This document shows, piece by piece, positions 54,613 through 64,000 of a stretch of DNA of 64,000 nucleotides. Every line of letters begins with the position of its first letter. Position 1 is the stretch's first letter. The DNA lies in assembly GCA_001466705.2 (NCBI GenBank), contig LATX02000234.1, positions 220,158-284,157 of the forward strand, written 5' to 3'. The notes under the pieces were generated by a model, which saw only the letters and a program-made list of their open reading frames with translations, ran no database searches and had not been told where the DNA came from. The position numbers and the translations under genes were made by a program. This DNA is from Moniliophthora roreri (taxonomy: Eukaryota > Basidiomycota > Agaricomycetes > Agaricales > Marasmiaceae).

Positions 54613-56508
54613 TGGTCTTTGGACCAACTTGCTCTGGAAGACATCTACTTTTCCATAAGTACCCTAACCAGGTACAAGATGTTATTCCAACCAATATTTC
54701 AGAAAACACTCCTTCTAGACTTCCTATCAATAAGTCAGAAGAGAAACAACCTGCCAAACCTCTAAATGGCAAAGGCCATAAGGATAAAGCTTGACGACAA
54801 TGGCAGGAAATTCACATTAATAGTTGAATTCCGAAAGCACCAAATGATCCAACTATGATAGACATGCCAGATGCACATAAACATGTCTTAGATGTGTTGT
54901 ATACAAATCCCACATTAGAGGAAAAATTAGTATCCTCCAATTTTGCTAAGAACATTCTTGACCAAATTGAATTAAAAAGAGATTATATTTGCAACAGAGC
55001 TACATTTCTAGGAATTGACTACAAGAAAGAACTTTCTGTAGTTGATTACCTAGAGGCATTGGAGATATATGAACATTTTTCTAATTCAACTTCCTTCACA
55101 CCTCATTCCACCCCAATATCTTTTTGCTCAGAAGCATGTCATAAGTGGACATGGTGAGATGAATGTCATACACAATTTTGTGGCATGGGACTCTGGCAAA
55201 TGGCTGATCGTGATAATGATGGTGATATGTATTGGATCTTTTTCACACACATCAGAAATACTCTGTTTGCACTTTGTCAACCAATAAAACCATTGGTTAC
55301 AATATTAAACTGCATAGTGACAAAGGATGAGGCCCTTTATAGGCCAAACTATAGGAAATTAGAATTCCATCATCATCCTTCTGCAGTTTGTGATAAAGAT
55401 TGCCAAAAATGCACCATGGGACTACCAAGATATGTCACATACCTTAGTAAGGGGGAGTATAAATATAATCAAATGCCACCCAATATGTCTCAATGTATTG
55501 CACTAGAAAAATTTAACAGGGACTTTGATCCAGCACAACAGGTCAATGAACCTTTTAAATTTGGAGACATGCCAATTGATTATATTGATTGGGAAACACC
55601 CAGGCCATCCAGTGTGCCAACCCCCAAACTAAACATGGATTATAAAACAGTTTTCTGTTGTAACTGTGACTACCCACATCATCTCAACAACTGGCCAGTT
55701 GCTGCTACCTGCTTCCTGATTCAATTCTATAGCACTCAAGAGGGCTTCCCACCAAAAAGACATTCTTGAGGTTTCAATAAGAAATCCACTAAAAAGTCTT
55801 TTATGGAAGAATTGTCTCTGGAACAAGATCCAATTTATACCCCTATCAATAATGATCCTTGGAAAAAGGAAAGGGAATATGCCGAAACCTGGCATAACAA
55901 AGAGAAGAACAACAAAGTTTGGGATTCTCTCAATACTAAAAATCCATGGGATTCCCTTCATCCAAATTACAATCAATTACCTTGAAAGCATACCAAAGCA
56001 TGGGTACAACTTCAAGATCAAATGATTCAGAATTGTCCTGTTGTCAATCCAAAGAAACTTCAGGAACAACAAAATAAAATTGTTGAACAATTCCAACACA
56101 GGAAGGAAATTGCTGAACACAGATGTGATTCACTGGCATGCCAAGCCAAACATCCTGATGTCATTGACAAATGAATGGGGAAACAACCAAATCAATCAGT
56201 TGTCATGGCTGATGATATACAAATTAAATTCAAGGAAGAAGCAGTGAAAATTAAAAAAGAATTGGAAAACAAACCAGCAAACAACTAAAGACTTCTTCAA
56301 AGCAATGAAAGAATGTTTTAAACTAGAACTCTTCAAACAAGTAAAGATTGGTGATACCATGTTCAAATTTGGTAGAGAACCAACTCCACCCCCTTATGAG
56401 TTCATGGTCAGTAAAAACACTTTCAGAAAAATCACTCAAGAAGAAGCTTGGAACCAAATCAAAGATTACTTTAGTAATCAGACACTTTTCCAACTGAAAC
56501 CAATTTGA
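54613..56508 (+). pseudogene. copia B Cys/His-rich spacer (continued)
   Basis: Takes up element B after C. STPISFCSEACHKWTW (third Cys lost) then FCGMGLW, HPSAVCDKDCQKC (about 55373) and FCCNCDYPHHLNNW (about 55650) match element A closely. Further on DPWKKEREYAETWHNKEKNN and DSLACQAKHPD. Stops, most from CGA or TGG, occur throughout. Unlike A, no segment is triplicated here, showing that the triple copy in A is not a family trait. Confidence 0.8.
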
Positions 56509-56538
56509 CCCCAAACTCCTTATCCTAAAGGAGACACC

Positions 56539-58629
56539 TTGGAAGTGCCAAATATAGATATTGTGGCACTGTCACCACTATCAAAGCCTATAATGCCAGA
56601 TTTGGGAATTAATATTACTTCCATTACAGTCAATAATCCTCAACTGGAAGTACCTGAATTTATTAAAGGTTATTCAAACATCCAAGCTTGTGTTGAATCT
56701 TTTGATAAGATCAACATTGCGGATGTTGTTCCTTTTGATAAAGATGCAATTTCTCAAGGGAAAAATGAAGGGAAGAACTTGAATTCAGAGGACTTTGACA
56801 AAGAAGATTGGAATGAAAATTACAATGATTACATTGTAAACGAAGTGGACTATTATGATTGGTATGATCAAATTGATCTTAAGAGCAGCATCACTAATAA
56901 ATTAATAGAAACGAACATTGATTCTGAGCAAACATCTATGCTCAATGGACAATTTCTTTCTACTTCTGTAAATAGTAATATTGTACAATGTATGATGACT
57001 AAAATTAGTAATAAAAAACTTGTATCAGTAGAACCACAAACAAATGAATGGGCTCTTGATACTGCTGCAACCAATCCTGTGACACCTTTTAAGTCCAATT
57101 TCCTTGAATTAAATGAGATCCTAACAGGACCCAAACAAATAATTGGTGTCACTGGATCAGATATCATAACTCATCAAGAAACTGTAATTATTCATCATAC
57201 CAATTCACTTGGAGAAACCCATATGGTCAAACTTTATCTGGTGTTCTATTGGCCTAAAGCAAATCATAGACTTCTAGCTGGGAATAAATATATCATAAAT
57301 GGTTACGACATTAAATATTTGTTCCCAGAAACCTCTATAACTTCAAAAGCTAATGGTAAACTCTTCATGTTGCTATTTGCAAAACCAGAAAGAGATGGGT
57401 ACACATACCTACATGCTTCCTCTGTTAAAGAAGACAAAGCAATTACTATTCTTGCTTTCAAGATTAAATCAACTGATCCTGTAATTGCCTATAACAGATT
57501 TGATCATATACCTTATTGTGTATTGACAAACTGTATGAAGCACTGCAAAGGATTCTCCATTGAGAAACAAAGATCTAAAAAGTCCTTATGTAAAGGATGT
57601 GCCAAATGAGGAACAGCATTAAAACCTTACTCTAGTTCTCAAAAGTGTGTTGAAAATATCCTAGAACTTATTCATATGGGTATTAAGGGGTTTCCTATTA
57701 ATTCTTATCACCAGAATCATTATACTTTAGTTCTAATTGATGACCATTCCTCAGTAGGATGGATTTATCATCAATGAACTAAGAATCAATTTGAAACACT
57801 AACTAGTTTCAAATGCTTTTGTGCATTAACCAAAAAGCAAACTGGTAAAGTTATTAAATGTGTTCAAACTGATCATGGTGGAGAATTTTTTAGAAATGAG
57901 TTCCAATCATATCTTAAAGATAATGGAATTCAAATGTGAAACTCAGCACCTCATATACATCAGCAACAAGGAAGAGTCGAATGATCAATTCGTACTCTTG
58001 TGGAAAAAGCCGAAAAATTCTGCTATCATGCATCCTTACCACAATCTTGATGGGAATTTATGATGAACAGTGCTGTACATGTATATAATTGCACTCCTAA
58101 TAAACACTTAGATTGGAAAACTCCAATCAAAATCTATAGTAAGAAAGTACCTGATGTATCATATTTTTGAACACTAGGATGTTCAGCATATGTTTTTATT
58201 CATAAAGAACAATGCAAGAACAAACTTTCAAAGAAAATGGAACATATGACATTTCTAGATTACACTCCTAATACTAAAGGATATCAGTTTATGCAACAGG
58301 ATAAGACAATATTCATGGCTGCTCAAGCAGACTTTAATGAAGAAGATTTTCCATATCCATCTAATTCAGTTGATCAAACCTTACAATCAACCAATGAAAT
58401 CTTATCTATTCCTTTTACTAGTAATAATCAACCATAATCTGATGATGATGATGACGATCATCCTGATTTCCCTCAACCTAATCATCCTAACAATGGAGGT
58501 AATGATCCTGTGCGACCTAAGAATACTGCACCATTGCAAAACCCAATAAATCCTGAAATACATGTTATTAACAGGAGAATGTGATGGAGAGTACAGATGT
58601 TTGACCCAAGTCAACATCAACAGAGTCAT
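56539..58629 (+). pseudogene. copia B protease and integrase
   Basis: EWALDTAATNPVTPFKS keeps the catalytic Asp that A has lost. The pre-integrase motif is HxxxH-damaged (YNRFDHI). The integrase reads ELIHMGIKGF (first Asp changed to Gly), QTDHGGEFFRNEF and QQQGRVE-stop, with the Glu kept. At least six TGA stops between 57607 and 58170 match CGA or TGG codons in A. It ends where the solo LTR is inserted after GTCAT (58625-58629). Confidence 0.85.
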
Positions 58630-60337
58630 TAATTTGTCTAAAATAAGACTAGTGGAAAACTACCCAAAAGATAACCTCCAAAAGTCTAACTCAGTTTGTT
58701 GTGCAAGTGTGGATCGGCATGATCAGAGTTGCCACACTTAGAATGTCAACAAAACTCTTAGCTAGGTTGATTCTCTCTTATTGAAGCAATCTACTTCAAG
58801 GTGTTCACCTCTAGAGGAGTATATATGGTTTTAAAAGGGTTTATATCACAAACACACACACATAAAACACAAAGAACACTGTGTACAAAGCACAAACACA
58901 AGAGCTACAGTCCCATACAAAGACTCGATAGCTGATATAGTCTGACCCAATGGAGTTCAAGACTTTCTTAAGACAACTACAGCACACAGTGTACTGGAAA
59001 AGGTCCTAGACCAATTTCTACAAAGAGTTCAGTGCAGGCACACCCCTTGCTAAGACTCTAAGTGTGTCACAACCTGATACACACACAGGCCACACTCCAA
59101 GTGCCCAAGGCTCCTTCTTGGTGTAAAGTGTCTCTTGGAAAAATGCTATAACGCACTCAAGATGTTACTCTTATCTCTTTACTATGCAAGTTTGTTATCA
59201 GATGTCTATCTCTCTGGAGTCACTCAGGACCAATCTCCAGGGCCTGAAGTGAGGAAGCAAAACTGGAATGGGACACAAATTTATATACCAAACAAACTTG
59301 TCATGTATTCACAATCAGAGAGGCAGAGTTACTTGAGTATATATGAATTCTGGCTATTCTTATATATGGTCCATGGAATATATCTACAAGAAAATATAAA
59401 TAATGTCTGATAATTCAGGAAATAATAAAAGAGTAACTGAAATGCTAAAAGAGGGAATATTTGGATGTCACAGAGTCTGGCCATTAGGGTATCTGATCAT
59501 ATCTGCACAGGTATCCGCTTTCCAGTGTTCTGGACTCTTAGATATTTGATTTTTCTCTTTTCTAGGTGGGTCTGGATGAATGGATGAGTCCATCTGTTCC
59601 ACATTCTCTTTTCCAGCATCTGCACAGCTGCCAATGTCCAGGTTTCAAAGCTTTCAAGGCTGGAACATACTGTTCCTGTTCCTGTCTCCTTTGATAATTT
59701 GTTCTTGATCTTATCTAGAACTTCACATTCCTTAGATATCAATTATATGTCTTGTTGTATCTGTAGTCATGTAGCTACACTTGTTCTGAGGTTGCATTGC
59801 CCCTTGTTAAGTAATTTCGTCTATTTGTGCCACATTAGAACTCTTTATTAAGAGATCATCGGCTTTGATTCTGATCTGCATATTGAACTCCAATGTCTGA
59901 TCATTCTGATTGTTCCTTTCCAAGTTGTCTCTCTGTTCTGATAAGTACCTCTGTACTGTATGACTGCATGTTGCACTTTGCAGATGTTATAGAAAAGTGA
60001 ATAAATTGAAAAATCCCATTGATAGCACTTTGAGAGAGTTCAGTTAACTAGCCAACACATTTGTATAGTCATAGTTAGGTTCCCTACAGGTTTTGGGAAG
60101 GATCTGCTTCAGATCTGATACATAGATAAGTCAGAATGTACAGCTTAGACACCTCTGTATAGTGTATCATATAGCTTTTTGTACTTTCCAACACACTGTA
60201 GCTTCTCCAAGGCAATGACTAGCAGACTGGGCTCACTCTAGTCCTTATTACCCATTATCTTGTGTCATATTAAAGTGTTCTGATTCAAAAGTAATGTAAA
60301 ACAAATAAAATTAGGTCCTTTCTAGATTTGCCATATT
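58630..60337 (-). mobile_element. solo LTR of another retrotransposon
   Basis: A 1.7-kb insertion with no coding capacity between GTCAT (58625-58629) and ATCAT (60338-60342), a probable 5-bp target duplication with one transition. Its two ends correspond, reversed, to the ends of the insert at 37798-38218, which lacks about 1.3 kb of the middle. A long LTR remaining after recombination is the simplest explanation. Confidence 0.65.
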
Positions 60338-61094
60338 ATCATCCTAAAAGACAGACTCATGTACCACAGTAGTATGGAGACACTATGGGTCATATGCCTA
60401 TCCAAGAAAGACTACATCTATGTACATATAATAACTTACCTGATTCTAATGATCAAGATGATATTCCTGATTAAGAATTCATACAAGGTAGTAGTCATGA
60501 CCATGATGAAATTCCACCCACAGAACATCAAATTCAACAGTCAAATGAGGATGAAATGGATCAAGATCATGATCAAATTGAGATTGATTGAACTCCACCT
60601 TAAACTAATGATGAAATGGTCAATTATGTACAAATTCTTTCTCAGGAAGGGGGAGTTTGTTACCTTGATTACATTATGGCATCAGCTTTGTCAACTGACA
60701 ATGTATGTCAATGGCAATATAAAGACATCCTTACTCTGTCTAAAGATGAACAGAAGAAATGGATGGCTGCTTGTCATGACGAACTCAAATCACTACAAGA
60801 ACATAATGTTTATGAACTTTTAGATTTACCTCAAGGTTGAAAAGCTATAAAATCCAGATGGGTTTTTGATGTCAAAACAGATGGCTGTTACAAGGCACAA
60901 CTTGTTGCTAAAGATTCCTCACAAGTCGAAGGAATAGATTATGACAAATTGTTCTCTCCTGTAGTACACTTTGAAACCATGCACATATTACTAGCACTAG
61001 CCACTATTGAGGATTGGGATATCCAAGCACTAGATGTCAAAACAGCCTTTCTCTATGGCAAACTTGACAAGGAGATTTACATGGAACAACCACA
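60338..61094 (+). pseudogene. copia B linker and start of RT
   Basis: Reads MVNYVQILSQEGG, YLDYIMASALSTDNVCQWQY, DEQKKWMAACHDELKSLQE, then KAIKSRWVFDVKTDG and DVKTAFLYGKLDKEIYMEQP up to the insertion at 61095. Matches 25997-27107 of element A and extends past the point where A breaks off. Several CGA-to-TGA stops. Confidence 0.85.
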
Positions 61095-61846
61095 CATCAG
61101 CAAATCAAACACCTAATGATCATGGCAGAAAATGACCAAAATAGGTGATCATGGGCAAAATACATTATTACCCATTTTGGCCTTGATAATGGCAGAAAAC
61201 AGACCCTGCCTAGTGATCATGGGAGATCATGGGCAGAATGGATGATCATTCATTTTGCCCATGATTGCCCATTTTCATGAGAGTTGGCCAGACAGAGAAA
61301 ATGTATACTGCTACCTGGCAGAATCAAACCAGTGACACCAGCATTGCTTTGTAAGCCACTGCAGGTGGCTCAGGCCACAACATAACCACTGTGCCAAAGT
61401 GCCATATAACATTTTAGTGCACACAGTACAATATATCCCCTCACCTCTGCAGCTAATTTAGAGAAAACCTGCATCCCCCCCGGCCTTGGCTAGTGTTTTT
61501 ATCAGTCAGAACATTAACCAATAAGTCCTCTCTACCATATAGACCCCTCTCTCTGTGTTTTAGAAGGCAGAATTGAGTCTTATGATCATCCATTTTCTTC
61601 CATTTTCACTCATGATCAGTGACTGAAATCATTTCCGCCCATTTTCTTCCATTTTCTTCCATAATCATTGACCAAAATCATTTTCCCTCATTTTCTGCTA
61701 TGCTTATCTATGATCATCAACCAAAATCATTTTTTCTCATTATCTGCTATGCTCATTGACCGAAATCATTTTTGTCTATTATTGTACATGATATAGACCA
61801 AAATAGATTATCATCCATGCTCATTAGCTGCACAATTTGCTGATGC
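61095..61846. mobile_element. TIR element with Pol III-like core (1)
   Basis: Ends CATCAGCAAAT and ATTTGCTGATG; the next bases are also partly inverted (CTAATGATCATGG versus CCATGCTCATTAG). GATCATGGGCAAAAT words fill the left arm and CATTTTCTTCC words the right. On the minus strand it holds an A-box TGGCACAGTGG (61386-61396) and a B-box GGTTTGATTC (61321-61330), with a TTTT run beyond. The empty site can be read as CAACCACAAGGATTC, giving only a 2-bp (CA) duplication. Confidence 0.65.
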
Positions 61847-62099
61847 AAGGATTCATTAAAGATTCAACTAAAGTTTGGTTATTACACTGAGTCTCACAAT
61901 CTGGTTATATCATTAACTTCACTTGTGCTCCAGTCTTCTGGGTTTCACAAAAACAGAAATCTGTAGCACTATCTAGTACAGAAGCTGAATACATGGCTTT
62001 ATCTGATTGTGCTAGACAAATCAGATGGATAGTAACTTTGTTCTCTGAAATCAAATATCTGATTGGTCACCTACCTCTACTTAGTGACAATCAAGGTGC
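61847..62099 (+). pseudogene. copia B RT/RNase H remnant
   Basis: GFIKDSTKVWLLH is followed directly by VSQSGYIINFTCAPVFWVSQ, so about 1 kb of RT and early RNase H is deleted at about 61890. Then LSSTEAEYMALSDCARQIRW and LLSDNQGA up to the insertion at 62100. Confidence 0.85.
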
Positions 62100-62961
62100 A
62101 CCTGCAAAAAGTATGTTACATTATAATATCCTTACAACAGGATTATAAAGGTTACAACATATGATAATAAATCCAGCTAGATTTTAAGTGTATTGTAGCC
62201 TAGTTGCAATATATTGAAATATTTTAACTGCCTTACAACCCCATTACAACCCACATAGAGTCATTACAACAAGTTAAAACCCCAGTACATGCACATTATA
62301 ACACAATTTCAAATATAAGTAAAGTTCTTAGTGCAACAGCATATAAAAACCCATGCAACATGACAATGTAACAAGGCTTTATTATTAGATACACCTATTT
62401 ATGTTTATAATGAAACTGATTTTTAATCAATAAATGATAAGCCAGTGTGGGTAGAATAAAATGTTTTGAAGATAGGTCTTTTAGTAAAAGGGTATAATGC
62501 ACTGTGTGTGTTTATAGTTATGTGGCACAGTGGTACAGTGGTTCTGAGCACCCAGTGGCTACCAGGCTGCTGACTAATCTACCATAAGGTTGTGGGTTTG
62601 ACTCAGAGGTTGCAATGAATGGATTTTTATTTCTTTTTGTCTCTGATCCAAATAGTCAAAATACATTATAACAGCTAAATACACTTCAATATATTTTAAT
62701 AGTGATTCTGATAAGGATTTGGTATCTATTTACTATCCAGTAGGGTTGTAATGTAGTTGTAACATTGTCTTTAGGTTGTAATGGCATTGCAACTTATCAT
62801 AATTATTATGGGACTTGTAATTATTATGGTATGTTACAACTACATTATAACTAGGTTACCATATCTGACTTGGCATATAACAGGGTTGCTAATGGTTATG
62901 GAACTCATAATGCATTATGAGAGTTATAACCCTATTATAATGCTATGTACTTTTTGCAGGT
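62100..62961. mobile_element. TIR element with Pol III-like core (2)
   Basis: Ends ACCTGCAAAAAGTA and TACTTTTTGCAGGT, with GTGC on both sides (62096-62099, 62962-62965); element A shows the empty site AAGGTGCTATC. The arms hold ATTATAAT and GGTTATAAC repeats. The plus strand carries A-box TGGCACAGTGG (62523-62533), B-box GGTTTGACTC (62595-62604) and a T-rich run from 62625, as expected of a tRNA-derived SINE core. No protein is encoded. Confidence 0.75.
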
Positions 62962-62965
62962 GTGC

Positions 62966-63233
62966 TATCTGTATCAGTAAAAACCAAGTCACTGAAAAGA
63001 GAACAAAGCACATTGATATTTAATATCATCATATTCAAGAATGCATTGCCAGGAAGAAAATAGAAGCATTCTTCATCCCAACAAATCAACAACCAGTGGA
63101 TCTTATGACAAAGAACTTACCCTGGGAAAAATTCAAATGCCACAGAGAACATCTCAGCCTTACATTCTATAAGACTGATTCCTCCATTTAGCTCAATCAC
63201 TACAAAGTTTATCACAAACTTAGTGAGGGGGAG
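62966..63233 (+). pseudogene. copia B RNase H end and polypurine tract
   Basis: SKNQVTEKRTKHIDI, a stop (TAA from AAA), then the C-terminus as in A (PTNQQPVDLMTKNLPW). GAGGGGGAG lies just before the LTR. Confidence 0.85.
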
Positions 63234-63719
63234 TGTTGAAGCACAGTACCTGTACTATACTAAACTAGATAGATTAGTTATTGTATTACTTGCATCTGTG
63301 ATCAACTGTACCACATGTAAAACATGTTGCACAACTTCTTCAGAGCTTGCACTATAGTCATAAGAGTGCTCTCTCGTCTAGTAGGATAATTGTACTCTCA
63401 TGTTTAACACATGTACTACACATGTATAGCTTCTCCTGCTTACTGACAATTGTATTGTGTCTCACTAGGACATATTATTCTTGGATACTTTGTCTCACAA
63501 GTATTCAGTAGCTTACATCCATAGCTTACTAGGTTTCATCCACAGAACTTATCCCTTAGAGTAGTATAAAAGCATGTATGTAGCTACATTCCTTAGTTCA
63601 ATTTACATTGACTACTCTGCACATCACACCTCTATAACCCTCAAGGTTCTAGCAAGCTCTTGTACAAATGTGAGTTGAGCACATTCCACTGCACTTTACG
63701 TCTCCGTCTCCTCTCAACA
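63234..63719 (+). repeat. copia B 3' LTR
   Basis: 486 bases, TGTTGAAGC...CTCAACA, followed by AAGAG. It shares most of its changes with the 5' LTR at 36916, so the two are a true pair. Confidence 0.92.
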
Positions 63720-64000
63720 AAGAGTCCATGGATATGTGAGTTTGGCTGCTTAACATCTAGGAAGGCCAGATGATTTTGTGAGGTTGTAACATCTTTTTGC
63801 AGTATCCAAACTGAGATATTGTCGATGCTGTAGTGTAGCACATTCTGCACGCTTCATAGCTCTACCTTGACCGAAACCTTGCATATATAGTTGCCCAAGG
63901 CGCACTTCAATGTCGGTTGTTCTCGGTTGAGGTGTGGGAAGCACTGCCTGCCAAATCGAGTTAGCCATCAATGGTAGCCACGGTCACGCGAGCGCCATTT
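63720..64000. repeat. host flank identical to 30765-31045
   Basis: The window ends inside this copy, just before the position where the FunK1 gene would start if the similarity goes on. Confidence 0.9.

Larger units (their letters stand above)
36916..63719 (+). mobile_element. Ty1/copia element B, decayed, with nested insertions
   Basis: LTRs at 36916-37427 and 63234-63719, flanked by AAGAG on both sides (36911-36915, 63720-63724). It is the same family as element A, but most CpG sites have become TpG or CpA and many CGA codons are TGA. Interrupted by a deleted LTR (37798), element C (39977), a solo LTR (58630) and TIR elements (61095, 62100). Most of the RT core is deleted at about 61890. 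Confidence 0.9.

Noticed and set aside
62523..62604. tRNA gene
   Set aside because: A-box and B-box are present, but no acceptor stem or clover-leaf could be built and the spacing is long for a tRNA.

Overview
The window looks like a piece of a transposon-rich mushroom-forming basidiomycete genome (Agaricomycetes is an inference). The evidence is a FunK1-type fungal protein kinase, cytochrome P450 and C2H2 genes with GT-AG introns of about 45-60 nt, a citron-homology-like relic, and Ty1/copia elements whose primer-binding site (GGTTATGGGCCC) fits priming by a half-molecule of initiator tRNA-Met. Old copies have lost most CpG dinucleotides. I see no bacterial operon, CRISPR array or phage.

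Layout. 1-19 kb is gene-bearing but damaged. It holds P450 fragments in opposite orientations (668-976 minus; 2468-2952 and 4341-4825 plus), a hypothetical protein (6178-6750), an apparently intact short-chain dehydrogenase with four exons (7222-8235, minus), a P450/C2H2 zinc-finger locus present twice (8911-11008 and 11285-13417), a TIR element (15254-15919), a minisatellite and a decayed CNH-like gene. 19-30.8 kb is copia element A, assembled from short contigs joined by single N bases. A non-transposon contig with a glutamine-synthetase fragment sits between its RT and RNase H parts. 31.1-32.8 kb is a FunK1 kinase whose middle is lost at an N. 33-36.9 kb is repeat-rich and has no gene I recognise.

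36.9-63.7 kb is one nested stack. Copia element B (36916-63719, target duplication AAGAG) is decayed. Inside it lies copia element C (39977-54607, duplication GGAAC), and inside C lies a truncated Ty3/gypsy element G (47795-52434, minus, duplication TATTC). B also carries a solo LTR (58630-60337), an internally deleted relative of it (about 37798-38218), and two TIR elements containing Pol III A-box and B-box motifs (61095-61846, 62100-62961). C carries an AT-rich TIR element (45235-45922).

Most notable: both copia families carry a long Cys/His-rich region between gag and protease where a CCHC knuckle is usually expected, and they share a non-coding leader although their LTRs differ. Single-N joins flanked by near-duplicate sequence suggest that haplotypes or contig ends were concatenated, so several duplications may be assembly products. 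All similarity statements are by eye from translation and alignment; no search was run.
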